A program made the position numbers and the translations under genes. The notes beneath the pieces were generated by a model, which was given only the letters and a program-made list of their open reading frames with translations, did not search any database and was not told where the DNA came from. Shown here one piece after another: positions 15,753 through 23,692 of a stretch of 64,000 bases of DNA. Positions within the stretch are counted from its first letter, which is position 1. Every line of letters starts with the position of its first letter. Source of the stretch: a virus; IMG/VR virus record IMGVR_UViG_3300020177_001482, positions 1 through 64,000 of that record; one strand, written 5' to 3'.

Positions 15753-16357
15753 AGTTCTTAATATTCAATGGCAGTTTGAAACCAGACTCAGCGTCAAACA
15801 CATTCTCAGTGTGTAAGATGGCACAGTTGGCATTTGAGAAACTAGGACACGAATGTGAGATTGTCACATTGAGAGATTTAGATTACGAAGGATCAACAGC
15901 AGACGTCAACGACGAACTGAAGCCACACATAATGAAAATGTTTGACGTGGACGGAGTCATATTCGCAACACCTATTTGGTGGGGTCAACACAGTTGCCAC
16001 ACTCAGGCAATGCTTGAAAGACTAGACGTAATATACAGTTGGGCCAAAGACAACAAACATCAACCTTTCTATAACAAGGTGTTTGGTACTCTAGTTTCAG
16101 GTGGCGGAGATGGATTCCAACACATACATGGAGTGCTGTATTCAGCGGCTTCGAATTTTGGTTTCACCATACCACCACAGTGCAACATAGAATCAAAAGC
16201 ACAGGGCATAGACGAGATCACACAGGACGATGACACGGTAGAACAGGTCAAGAACTGCACGATAAACATGACAACATGGGCGAGGATCCTCAAAGATGGG
16301 AATCCCACAAAAGATGCCAGACACGGATCTGTGGACGTCAACGAACACAAAGAATAA
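15749..16357 (+). CDS. NAD(P)H-dependent FMN reductase-like flavoprotein
   Basis: 202 residues with a flavodoxin-like fold. The phosphate-binding loop is FNGSLKPDSASNT (residues 5-17); the strand-loop FATPIWWGQHS near 72-82 and GTLVSGGGDG near 112-121 match FMN-contact loops of the NADPH-dependent FMN reductase family. Probable role: two-electron reduction of flavin, quinone or related acceptors. Coupled to sodC by an ATGA overlap, so the two are made together and may form a redox pair. Unlike SodC it lacks a targeting-like N-terminus. Confidence 0.78.
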   Translation: MKFLIFNGSLKPDSASNTFSVCKMAQLAFEKLGHECEIVTLRDLDYEGSTADVNDELKPHIMKMFDVDGVIFATPIWWGQHSCHTQAMLERLDVIYSWAKDNKHQPFYNKVFGTLVSGGGDGFQHIHGVLYSAASNFGFTIPPQCNIESKAQGIDEITQDDDTVEQVKNCTINMTTWARILKDGNPTKDARHGSVDVNEHKE

Positions 16358-16360
16358 ATA
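16353..16360 (+). promoter_or_regulatory. Late promoter core AATAAATA
   Basis: Overlaps the upstream TAA (16355-16357) and ends 5 bases before the ATG at 16366. No Shine-Dalgarno. Confidence 0.6.
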
Positions 16361-16365
16361 TTGAC

Positions 16366-16551
16366 ATGATAAAAGAAGCACTCATAAAAAAACTCGAAGG
16401 TGATGTTGCGGTAGCAGAGACTGATCTTAGAACTTTCCTGGCACAACCAATCGGTGTTGCAGAACACATCGATTATGTAGTGACAGCGGAGAAGAAATTA
16501 GAAGCACTGGCACACGCCAAAGACAAATTGTCATCATTGCGAGATCTGTAA
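16366..16551 (+). CDS. Small helical hypothetical protein
   Basis: 61 residues, predicted all-helical (IKKLEGDVAVAETDLRTFL, then KKLEALAHAKDKLSSL). The ATG at 16366 is chosen because it follows the late promoter directly; the open frame extends upstream into the flavoprotein gene, which is an overlap shadow. No domain recognised. Likely a late protein. Confidence 0.6.
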   Translation: MIKEALIKKLEGDVAVAETDLRTFLAQPIGVAEHIDYVVTAEKKLEALAHAKDKLSSLRDL

Positions 16552-16552
16552 C

Positions 16553-16783
16553 ATGAAGATCCGGGAGGTACTGGCAACAAAATATGTACATCCTGATGTT
16601 GATAAGATTCTGAAAAAATACCAACGACAGGCCAAGGGCAGGTCAAGGATGGGATACCATTCGATGATGGCGTATCCATACAGGGTGGAAGGGTGGTCAG
16701 GCAAATACAAGAAATCCATAAACTGCGGCAACCCCAAGGGATTCTCACAGAAGGCTCACTGTGCGGGCAGGAAGAAGAAATGA
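16553..16783 (+). CDS. Basic Cys-containing protein with targeting-like N-terminus
   Basis: 76 residues, very basic (ends GRKKK). It begins MKIREVLATK, one of the recurring N-terminal motifs of this region. The body has RSRMGYHSMMAYPYRVEGW and NCGNPKGFSQKAHCAG, a two-Cys basic module. Such small basic proteins could bind packaged DNA, like T4 internal proteins; this is inference. The TGA overlaps the next ATG (ATGA), giving coupled translation. Confidence 0.6.
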   Translation: MKIREVLATKYVHPDVDKILKKYQRQAKGRSRMGYHSMMAYPYRVEGWSGKYKKSINCGNPKGFSQKAHCAGRKKK

Positions 16784-17298
16784 AGATACGAGAATTCATA
16801 ATCATGCCACACACGGCAGACACAATGGGTCTCATACACAGACCCGGAACAGGTCCAAACAACAGGTTCGATTTCAAGAACAAAGGCAACAACAAGGCCA
16901 ACGAGAAAGCACCTCCGGGCAGGGAGAAACAGGTCAAAGCACTTAAGGGCAAAGTGGATAATCCATACGCAGTTGCTTGGGCAAGTTACAACAAGAGCAA
17001 AAATGAAGAAGCCGCAGGCGTTGGAATAGTGACGAAACAGAATGCAACCAAGGATGTGCCCGTAGGTGGTGAATACATGAACGTGAAGAAACTAAAGTTA
17101 GATTGGAAGGAGTTCCGTGAGAACTTCGCAGACGGCAAGCGGAAGGGCAAGAGCAGGCCAGGACGTGTGAAACGTGCAGGGGCCAGTTGCAAAGGCTCAG
17201 TGACAAGTTTAAGAGCAAAAGCCAAGAAGTACGGCGGTGAGAAAGCAAAGATGTATCACTGGTGTGCCAACATGAAGAGCGGACGTCAGAAAAAATAA
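16780..17298 (+). CDS. Basic protein with MKIREF N-terminus
   Basis: 172 residues, strongly basic. The ATG at 16780 is selected over an upstream in-frame Met because it overlaps the previous stop as ATGA and restores the shared N-terminal motif (MKIREFIIMP). Two conserved-looking patches are NPYAVAWASYNKSKNEE (residues about 62-78), often seen in T4-like marine phage proteins, and a C-terminal Arg/Lys-rich stretch with two Cys (GASCKGSVTSLR, MYHWCANMKSG). Predicted nucleic-acid binding and head-internal location; function unproven. Confidence 0.65.
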   Translation: MKIREFIIMPHTADTMGLIHRPGTGPNNRFDFKNKGNNKANEKAPPGREKQVKALKGKVDNPYAVAWASYNKSKNEEAAGVGIVTKQNATKDVPVGGEYMNVKKLKLDWKEFRENFADGKRKGKSRPGRVKRAGASCKGSVTSLRAKAKKYGGEKAKMYHWCANMKSGRQKK

Positions 17299-17311
17299 TA
17301 ATTACTTCTGT

Positions 17312-18181
17312 ATGAAGTACACCTTAATCTTAGGTATCGAATATAAGAAATTCAAGAGACCTGCCACAATAACTGTACACATCGGCAACACCTTCGTTGA
17401 TACCTTTGCATTGGAAAGGGATTATCCACTTAAAAAGACAACGGTCTCCTTTTCAGACACAGAAAGAAATCGGTTATACAAACCAAGTAAATCATTTGAC
17501 TCGCAGTGGATACTGGATGAGCTTTCGGATCGGGAGATCGATCTCCCAACATTTTACAAAATATATGAAATAGATGAGAATTATATTGAAGGCTCGATCA
17601 ACATCAAGGTTGAAAACTCAAACAGTGATTACACAAACGGTTTCATGAAAAACAGTTCGTGGATGAAATTTACACTCGTGAGTCTTGTACCTAGTATGTT
17701 ATTGCAAGATAATGGCACAAAATTTATTGATGTAACTGCTAGGTTGAAGCGAGTCGAAGCGAAGTATTGCAATCGTCTTGGCTTGAAAAAGACCCCGGCG
17801 TGGCCAAAAAATTCTCCGGAGCGAATACAAGAAAAAGTTTTATCTCTGGATAAAATAGACCAGGACCATTTCACATATCCCAAAAAACACAAATGGACAT
17901 ATCATGATTCTCGCCACTATTGGCCATTTGCAGGATTGTTCCTGGTACGACGAGAAAACGAAAAACACGAAAGAGATGCAGTCAGAGATTCTCGATGGCG
18001 TATTGGTGGCGACTTTACTGCGGAATTCCCTATAAGGCAAAAACACAGAACCAGATATATTGGATCCTGGGCAAGGCGAGAAGTTGGATTAGTATATCTC
18101 GCAAATTGGTATAATTTACCCGTTGCAGTTAAATTCCTAATAAATATCTGCGATGAAGATCAACGAAGTCATAACACATAA
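17312..18181 (+). CDS. Hypothetical beta-rich protein
   Basis: 289 residues. Predicted beta-sandwich at the N-terminus (TITVHIGNTFVDTFAL) and an Arg/His/Trp-rich C-terminal half (HYWPFAGLFLVRRENE). Not recognised. Base composition is more AT-rich than its neighbours. Its end overlaps the next gene by 29 bases and contains that gene's late promoter. The N-terminal style recalls the product at 12815, but I cannot show homology by eye. Confidence 0.6.
   Translation: MKYTLILGIEYKKFKRPATITVHIGNTFVDTFALERDYPLKKTTVSFSDTERNRLYKPSKSFDSQWILDELSDREIDLPTFYKIYEIDENYIEGSINIKVENSNSDYTNGFMKNSSWMKFTLVSLVPSMLLQDNGTKFIDVTARLKRVEAKYCNRLGLKKTPAWPKNSPERIQEKVLSLDKIDQDHFTYPKKHKWTYHDSRHYWPFAGLFLVRRENEKHERDAVRDSRWRIGGDFTAEFPIRQKHRTRYIGSWARREVGLVYLANWYNLPVAVKFLINICDEDQRSHNT
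18139..18146 (+). promoter_or_regulatory. Late promoter core AATAAATA inside an upstream gene
   Basis: Lies within the coding end of the 17312 gene and ends 6 bases before the ATG at 18153. Confidence 0.6.
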
Positions 18182-18425
18182 GGTGCAAGAGCAGGCTACA
18201 GCAGGTGCCACTAGTGCGGGTAATATAGCCACAGTTATAAGTCCACACATAGCGATAGGTAAAGACAGGTTCACGAAAGCATACACAGGATCACCGGGAA
18301 GGTCAGGCACAAGGGCACCGAGATTGCCCAAGGTAGTACAACCCAAAAACCCAGACGGGACAGCCAAAGGCGCACACGCAATGCCTGGAGTGAACCTCAT
18401 GGGTGGACCATTGGTAAAGAGATAA
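18153..18425 (+). CDS. Hypothetical protein with MKINEVI N-terminus
   Basis: 90 residues. N-terminus MKINEVITHK belongs to the recurring targeting-like set. The rest is Gly/Ala/Pro-rich and basic (GSPGRSGTRAPRLPKVVQP), probably disordered. It shares its last base with the next ATG (TAATG). A head-internal or core role is inferred from the N-terminus and late promoter. Confidence 0.6.
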   Translation: MKINEVITHKVQEQATAGATSAGNIATVISPHIAIGKDRFTKAYTGSPGRSGTRAPRLPKVVQPKNPDGTAKGAHAMPGVNLMGGPLVKR

Positions 18426-18601
18426 TGGACGATGTACTGCTACTAAATGAAGAATGGATCATCAAGTGTACAAACTGTGGTTGTGACAGCCATTGTGGCA
18501 AGACTTGCACAAGGAAAGAACAGCATTATCCCACAGACGGCTACATGGAGTACCCAATAGAGGTATGTAAGCAGTGCAGATGTGAGGCCTGCGCCGCATA
18601 A
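18425..18601 (+). CDS. 58-residue Cys-rich protein, zinc-knuckle-like
   Basis: 58 residues with nine Cys in two clusters: KCTNCGCDSHCGKTC (residues 15-29) and CKQCRCEAC (48-56). The spacing suggests one or two bound metal ions. The ATG shares a base with the previous stop (TAATG), and the stop is part of the next late promoter, so the reading frame fits exactly into this interval. No family recognised. Possible roles are metal binding or protein-nucleic acid contact. Confidence 0.6.
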   Translation: MDDVLLLNEEWIIKCTNCGCDSHCGKTCTRKEQHYPTDGYMEYPIEVCKQCRCEACAA

Positions 18602-18604
18602 ATA
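18597..18604 (+). promoter_or_regulatory. Late promoter core CATAAATA
   Basis: Contains the upstream TAA (18599-18601) and ends 5 bases before the ATG at 18610. Confidence 0.62.
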
Positions 18605-18609
18605 TTGAT

Positions 18610-19035
18610 ATGAGAGCACAAGAATTCATCAGAGAAGGCGCTGAAATGATAGCGTACCACAAACATCCAAAAGACAACAACCTATGGACGTTCCCAAAGG
18701 CATACCAGGATGACGAGAGTGTGGAGAGTCCATACATGAGCAACGCCAGTATGAGACAGTTCCTAGACGCACTAGGATACAATCCTGACTTCGAGGACCA
18801 GAGTCCTGTGCCAGCGAAAGAATTCATAGCGAGGACCACACAATGGTTACAGAAGAACATAGGCAAGAGATCACCAGAAGAACCGACAACCATCGATCAG
18901 AATCCAGGTGGTGCCACAATGATAGGTGGTGGAAAGCCAGAGGGTTACATGAATCAGATGGTCAAAGCACACAACGAGATAGCAAGGAAAGTAATAGCGA
19001 AATATCCAGAAGTGACACACTTCGGATTCAATTAA
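18610..19035 (+). CDS. Candidate capsid-targeted protein (MRAQEFIREG)
   Basis: 141 residues. MRAQEFIREG is the closest match in the window to the T4 capsid-targeting peptide (MKTYQEFIAE): the QEFI core and the following Glu are identical, one residue is missing before it. Predicted cut after Glu9. The rest has no recognised domain; it includes a helical segment (ASMRQFLDALGY) and a Gly-rich stretch (NPGGATMIGGGKPEG). Late promoter 5 bases upstream. One base separates its stop from the next ATG. Confidence 0.65.
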   Translation: MRAQEFIREGAEMIAYHKHPKDNNLWTFPKAYQDDESVESPYMSNASMRQFLDALGYNPDFEDQSPVPAKEFIARTTQWLQKNIGKRSPEEPTTIDQNPGGATMIGGGKPEGYMNQMVKAHNEIARKVIAKYPEVTHFGFN

Positions 19036-19036
19036 C

Positions 19037-20215
19037 ATGAAGTTCAACGAATTATCAGACATGATGCAGAAGCCGGAACCAAAGCCGGACACGTACGAAG
19101 CGGGCATGGCACTGAACCAATTGTTGAAGATCGGCACACACGCGATCAAGATACACAACATGATAGATGACGATGCCGAGATGGAGGCATGGGTGGCCAA
19201 GAAGATCGACCTGGCATCAAACTATGTGAAGAGTGTACACGGTTACACGGCGGGTTCAAAGGCAGGCACCTACGATGACGATGGCATGTCGGAAATGAAA
19301 AAGATGCCCAAAGGCACAGGCACCATGCAGGGCGTGAAGGAAGACGCAGGCGAGGGACACATGAGCAAAAGCCAGTTGTACCAGACTGCGAAAATGGCAA
19401 TAGAATTACTGGACATGATCAACAAAGGTGATGACCTTGAGGGTTGGGTACAGACCAAACTTAATTTAGCGGCAGACTACCTACAAGCGGTATACCACTA
19501 CGAGGACTACCAGAAACTAAATCCATACAGGGAAGAATTAGACAGTTCTTTAATGCAAAGGCACGCAGGAATCATACAGAAACATCTTGATGAGATACTT
19601 GAAAGAAAATGTAGGGCAGAGGATGTTGACACCAAACCAGGCATGATGAGAATATTAAAGAAAAGAGTAAATGAAGTAGAAAAAGAAATTGCAAAAGAAA
19701 ACAGGAAAGAAACCAACGAAGCCACTATCAAACCTTACGTTTCGATGTACAGAGGTGAGGATGGCAAGATGGTGTATGACGTGTTGGACAAACACGAAAA
19801 GTCAGCATTCAAGACATCAGACGAGAGGGTGGCGAGAGCATACCTCTCAAAGAACTACAACAAGTTGAGAGAAGCGGCACTGGACGAGGGCATCCAAGAG
19901 TGGGGCAAGAGACTGGCCATGGCCGGAATCATCGTGGCAGGCTTGGCTGGGATCAACAGCATAAACAACGCAATAGACAATTCCGTACCAGCCGTCAAGG
20001 CCATGAACACAGCACTGGACATGGCACAGGATTCAGGCAACACAGAATTGGCGAAAATGATCGAAAAAGACCTATCAGACGCCAAAGTGAGATTGAGCAC
20101 AGGCAAGGATCTAGGCTCAGTGGCTGATCTACAGGACAAATACGCCAAGTTCATGAAGACAGAGGGACTGGCATACGAGTCAAAACTACAAGTGTACCTA
20201 TCTAAAAAACTGTAA
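19037..20215 (+). CDS. Probable head-internal protein with duplicated helical module
   Basis: 392 residues, helical. Two related copies of a roughly 45-residue module occur at about 27-70 and 114-156: IDDDAEMEAWVAKKIDLASNY and KGDDLEGWVQTKLNLAADYL share the D-x-E-x-W-V-x-x-K-x-x-L-A-x-x-Y pattern. A hydrophobic stretch (about 294-312, LAMAGIIVAGLAGINSINN) could be a membrane or buried helix. Starts MKFNEL, a weaker member of the N-terminal motif family. Likely a structural or ejected virion protein, from module type and location; no enzyme motif is visible. Confidence 0.65.
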   Translation: MKFNELSDMMQKPEPKPDTYEAGMALNQLLKIGTHAIKIHNMIDDDAEMEAWVAKKIDLASNYVKSVHGYTAGSKAGTYDDDGMSEMKKMPKGTGTMQGVKEDAGEGHMSKSQLYQTAKMAIELLDMINKGDDLEGWVQTKLNLAADYLQAVYHYEDYQKLNPYREELDSSLMQRHAGIIQKHLDEILERKCRAEDVDTKPGMMRILKKRVNEVEKEIAKENRKETNEATIKPYVSMYRGEDGKMVYDVLDKHEKSAFKTSDERVARAYLSKNYNKLREAALDEGIQEWGKRLAMAGIIVAGLAGINSINNAIDNSVPAVKAMNTALDMAQDSGNTELAKMIEKDLSDAKVRLSTGKDLGSVADLQDKYAKFMKTEGLAYESKLQVYLSKKL

Positions 20216-20216
20216 A

Positions 20217-20224
20217 GTTAAATA
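20217..20224 (+). promoter_or_regulatory. Late promoter core GTTAAATA
   Basis: Ends 8 bases before the ATG at 20233. It matches TATAAATA at 6 of 8 positions and keeps the TAAATA core. Confidence 0.5.
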
Positions 20225-20232
20225 CTATAATC

Positions 20233-21333
20233 ATGCAGAACACTACTTTTAGAAGTCGGCAAGATTTCTACAGGCAAATGGAGTTGACCAGCATAAACGA
20301 TGACCCAATAGGTGTTCTATCAAACATATATGATGATGAGTATCCTCACCCGGTATTTGATCCAAAGAAAATTTGTTTCAGGAGATACAGGAGATACAGG
20401 AACTATAATCATCTCAAATACAACGACCGTAAGTCTATAAAAGAAAATGTTCGAACTGTATTTGAAGACTTCGAAATGTATTTGCCAGGGGTGGGTGATG
20501 AATGGCATGGTCTACTTGCAACGTTTGACCCTGAGGTAAACCCGTTGAGAGAACATGACTTTGTTATTACTTCTTGCGTCACTAAAAACGATCACCTGTG
20601 GCCGGTACCTTATGTATATAACAACTATCATTTTGTTAAGACACATCTGATAAATCGTGGTAAAAAAATAGCAAGACCAACAGACAGGCCGTTCTTTGCT
20701 GATGTCTTGTTAGGTACTAATAAACCCCACAGAGAATTATTTTTCCAGCTCATGCAACAAAATAATATGTTAGAAACAAATATTATTAATTTTTTTGGCA
20801 CATACAAAAGCAAATTTTTAAATTCAGTCAACGATCCTCAGCAGTTGGTAATTGATCGTATACAAACAGAGAACAACAATAGCACAACGAAATTATTAAA
20901 CGGTCATTTCACAAGTCAACACATCAGCGAGCACATAATGGAAAACAGTTGGTACAGCGTGGTAGCCGAGACAATTTTCAAAAATGACTGCTTCTTCGTC
21001 ACGGAGAAGACTGCCAAACCAATGATGGCGGGCAGGCCTTTCATTATACTTGGAGGCAAGCATTATCTAAAAAACCTGCGTGGCCTAGGTTTCAAAACAT
21101 TTGACCCCGTAATTGATGAAAGTTATGACAACATAGACGGGTTACAGGAACGTGTAAAAAGAGCATTTGCTAGTTTCCAATCCCTGATCACCCAGGATCC
21201 TGTCAAAGTCTACAGCAAGTTGAAGGATGTGATCGAACACAACCAGAGAATCATGTATGATAGGAAAAAATTAACACAGAGGGCAACCAGATTCCTAGAC
21301 AGTTTACACACCAAATATGCGTATACCCCTTAA
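20233..21333 (+). CDS. Probable glycosyltransferase (GT-B-like, fucosyltransferase-like C-terminus)
   Basis: 366 residues. The C-terminal third has the pattern of nucleotide-sugar binding in GT10-like and related phage glycosyltransferases: YSVVAETIFKNDCFFVTEKT (residues about 239-258), KPMMAGRPFIILGG and LRGLGFKTFD. The N-terminal half is AT-rich and unfamiliar. Likely adds a sugar to a surface glycan, virion protein or DNA; the acceptor is unknown. Follows a late promoter. Base composition is more AT-rich than the flanking head-internal genes, suggesting independent acquisition. Confidence 0.65.
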   Translation: MQNTTFRSRQDFYRQMELTSINDDPIGVLSNIYDDEYPHPVFDPKKICFRRYRRYRNYNHLKYNDRKSIKENVRTVFEDFEMYLPGVGDEWHGLLATFDPEVNPLREHDFVITSCVTKNDHLWPVPYVYNNYHFVKTHLINRGKKIARPTDRPFFADVLLGTNKPHRELFFQLMQQNNMLETNIINFFGTYKSKFLNSVNDPQQLVIDRIQTENNNSTTKLLNGHFTSQHISEHIMENSWYSVVAETIFKNDCFFVTEKTAKPMMAGRPFIILGGKHYLKNLRGLGFKTFDPVIDESYDNIDGLQERVKRAFASFQSLITQDPVKVYSKLKDVIEHNQRIMYDRKKLTQRATRFLDSLHTKYAYTP

Positions 21334-21361
21334 TCAAAGCATTAAATAAAACTGTAACAAA

Positions 21362-21369
21362 TATAAATA
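21362..21369 (+). promoter_or_regulatory. Perfect T4 late promoter core TATAAATA
   Basis: Exact match to the T4 late consensus. Ends 6 bases before the ATG at 21376, with no Shine-Dalgarno between. Confidence 0.75.
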
Positions 21370-21375
21370 ACTCAT

Positions 21376-22227
21376 ATGAGCACAGACACAAGTTTCAGAG
21401 ACCTAGTAGCACGCCTAAACGCCATGAACAACGTGACCCCAGAAGAGGAAAGGGCTCAACTAATGGAAGCGGCGGGCAAGGCTCCCAAGGTTTTAGACGA
21501 CAAGGAAGTCACATTGGCTGACATAGCCAAACTAGCAGGAATCAAAGAATACGTTGAACCTGTAAAACATTCAAAAAAAGCGGAAGAACTAGTCGAATCA
21601 ATCACTAAAGAACCAAAAGCAGAATCATTTATAACAAAAGCGATTGCAGAATCAGACGCAGATGACTCTATAGCAACTTCAATCAAGAAGGAAGTTAATG
21701 AGGAAGTAAATAGATTAGACAAGATAGCAGAATTAGAAGCACAGTTGGCAGAACTGAAGACGGAACAAAAAGAAGAACAAACCTATGACTCAAAATCATT
21801 CAGAGAAGTCATCACAAAGGATATCGCGGAGTACATCAAAGGCGCAGAAGATACTGCTCTCGTGGAACTTTACAACACGATATCAGACAATGAAGCAGTT
21901 TACAACGAGGAATCATCAAACATTCTCATTAAGACTCCAGAAACTACTGAGATCATAGCAGACGCCGAGAAGGCGGAAGCACCAGCAGAAGAAGAACAAG
22001 TGGACGAGAAGGTTGTTGACGGTGTGCAGACGGACAGGAACACATCAGAGCCACATGCCAAAGAAAAAGAAGAAGAAGATGAAGCAGAGGAAGAAGCGGA
22101 CGACAAAGAAGATGACGGTGAGGTTCCAATGCTAGACAAAGACTTCGACGAAGGCGAAGAAGTAGAACTTGACATTCCAGCGGAAGACAAGTTCACAAAC
22201 GACCTAGACCCAGCAGACAAAAAATAA
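21376..22227 (+). CDS. Highly acidic coiled-coil protein, possible prohead core/scaffold
   Basis: 283 residues, very Glu/Asp-rich, with a coiled coil near 110-130 (LDKIAELEAQLAELKTEQK) and a nearly all-acidic C-terminal third (about 205-283). Contains LADIAKLAGI near 48-57. Acidic coiled-coil proteins behind a perfect late promoter, among head-internal candidates, suggest a prohead core component. Several Glu-rich sites could be protease targets. Alternatively it is a packaged internal protein. No family is recognised. Confidence 0.6.
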   Translation: MSTDTSFRDLVARLNAMNNVTPEEERAQLMEAAGKAPKVLDDKEVTLADIAKLAGIKEYVEPVKHSKKAEELVESITKEPKAESFITKAIAESDADDSIATSIKKEVNEEVNRLDKIAELEAQLAELKTEQKEEQTYDSKSFREVITKDIAEYIKGAEDTALVELYNTISDNEAVYNEESSNILIKTPETTEIIADAEKAEAPAEEEQVDEKVVDGVQTDRNTSEPHAKEKEEEDEAEEEADDKEDDGEVPMLDKDFDEGEEVELDIPAEDKFTNDLDPADKK

Positions 22228-22235
22228 TCCAAAAA

Positions 22236-22243
22236 ATTAAATA
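22236..22243 (+). promoter_or_regulatory. Late promoter core ATTAAATA
   Basis: Ends 5 bases before the ATG at 22249. The following bases (AGTGTATG) are identical to those after the promoter at 630. Confidence 0.55.
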
Positions 22244-22248
22244 AGTGT

Positions 22249-22890
22249 ATGCGATTACACTTGACAGACAACAGATTCAACACGAATCCGTACTGGACTG
22301 AGCGTGTGAAGAGCATATTCGCTTGCCCACCAAAAGAAGTTGTTAGTATGTTTGACCAGAACGGATATGATCTCACCAAACTAGAACAACTATATGCTGT
22401 GGCCAATGGTGCAACTACCATAAAACACAGGAATTCAGAACATATTACCTTGAGAAAAGATTGGTTCACCGCAGACGAGACAGAATATGGCCCACACATC
22501 AACCACGCCTACATGTTTGAACGTAAGGGTTACTCCGGTGATGCATTAAACCAGTTGGAGAGTTGGGCCGCATACAGACCGCATTTCTACAAACTTACCG
22601 CCATGAGGCCTAAATGGGGACTGGACTTCAGCATAGACTACTGTGACAGTGAGGGCAACGTGTTCGAACTCTTACACTGGGAGTACGACGGATTCGACTA
22701 CAACGAAGTGGCAGACAAGAAAGAGAAGATGGACGAGTTCCTGGTGAATCAGGACTGGGACGAACGGGCACAGACCATGCTGGAACGTAAAAATGAGTGG
22801 CATAAACTGGGCTTTTTTGAGCAGAGCGAGTGGAAAACAGAATTCTTTGGCATAGAAAAAGAACGTTTCAAGATGGTGTTGTGGAAATAA
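22249..22890 (+). CDS. Hypothetical protein
   Basis: 213 residues, soluble, rich in Trp and aromatic residues (LHWEYDGFDYNEV, FKMVLWK). I do not recognise a domain. Starts MRLHLTDNRF with a late promoter 5 bases upstream. The stop codon forms part of the next late promoter. A late cytoplasmic or virion function is likely. Confidence 0.65.
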   Translation: MRLHLTDNRFNTNPYWTERVKSIFACPPKEVVSMFDQNGYDLTKLEQLYAVANGATTIKHRNSEHITLRKDWFTADETEYGPHINHAYMFERKGYSGDALNQLESWAAYRPHFYKLTAMRPKWGLDFSIDYCDSEGNVFELLHWEYDGFDYNEVADKKEKMDEFLVNQDWDERAQTMLERKNEWHKLGFFEQSEWKTEFFGIEKERFKMVLWK

Positions 22891-22893
22891 ATA
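22886..22893 (+). promoter_or_regulatory. Late promoter core AATAAATA
   Basis: Overlaps the upstream TAA (22888-22890) and ends 6 bases before the ATG at 22900. Confidence 0.62.
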
Positions 22894-22899
22894 CTACAA

Positions 22900-23691
22900 A
22901 TGAGCTCAATACCCTACAACTACGGATCATACATAGACGCCAAAGTGGCAATGACTGACACGGGACACGTGTCCGCTGGCAAGCAGATACAGTCACCAGC
23001 CAGTGCAGGTAGCAGGGGTTTGGCAAAGACAACACAATTCACAAACGACAGGACACAGATGCAGATGGGCAACTCACCGATAGCAGAATCAATGATAGAG
23101 ATCAGAAATATCATGAACAGAATTGATGGCATTAACGTGCCCACAAACGAAATGAACGAATTAGCAGATGATGAAAAGATGGAATTCACGAAAATACTAT
23201 TAGACATCTCAGCAATTAAAGACAGGATCGAGAGACTTTCAGTGGATGATGACGCTAAGAAATCAGCGATACAATCACTGACCAACGCAGAAGAGGCTTT
23301 AGTGGCATTAGACGAACACGAATACACACCAATGCCAGAGGGTGACGAGTTCGACATAGAAGAGGACGAGGACTTCGAAGAAGTGTTAGGTCCATTGGGT
23401 TTCCCAGAAGACGAGACGGAACTGTTTGACGCAGAGTACCAAGGCAGGAAAGTTCCACTCAACAAACCCATGCGTGGTGATGTTAAGAAATTCAAAGTGT
23501 ATGTCAAAGATCCAAAGACAGGAAATGTCAAGAAAGTCAACTTCGGACACGGTGGTACAAGTGCGAAGAGACCAACCATGAGGATCAGGAAATCAAATCC
23601 AAAAGCGAGAAAATCATTCAGGGCGAGACACAACTGTGCCAACCCAGGACCAAAGACCAAGGCGAGATATTGGTCATGCAGGAAGTGGTAA
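22900..23691 (+). CDS. Hypothetical protein with conserved Arg/Cys C-terminal module
   Basis: 263 residues in three zones: a Ser/Gly-rich N-terminus (1-55), a helical and acidic middle (about 65-165, DEFDIEEDEDFEEV), and a basic C-terminal module (about 185-263) with GRKVPLNKPMRGDVKKFKVY, then SFRARHNCANPG and RYWSCRKW. That last module recurs at the C-terminus of proteins from T4-like marine phages. Its two Cys and basic surface suggest metal or nucleic-acid binding. No enzyme motif is seen. Late promoter upstream; one base separates it from the next gene. Confidence 0.65.
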   Translation: MSSIPYNYGSYIDAKVAMTDTGHVSAGKQIQSPASAGSRGLAKTTQFTNDRTQMQMGNSPIAESMIEIRNIMNRIDGINVPTNEMNELADDEKMEFTKILLDISAIKDRIERLSVDDDAKKSAIQSLTNAEEALVALDEHEYTPMPEGDEFDIEEDEDFEEVLGPLGFPEDETELFDAEYQGRKVPLNKPMRGDVKKFKVYVKDPKTGNVKKVNFGHGGTSAKRPTMRIRKSNPKARKSFRARHNCANPGPKTKARYWSCRKW

Positions 23692-23692
23692 C

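Noticed and set aside
16693-16779. Extending the 16780 protein upstream to a Met at 16693
   Set aside because: This would put 87 bases on top of the previous gene and lose the ATGA coupling and the shared MKIREF start.
22920-23660. A 246-residue minus-strand frame opposite the gene at 22900
   Set aside because: Same reason: low-complexity Ser/Leu/Phe composition, no start signal, and a clear plus-strand gene with conserved C-terminal module.
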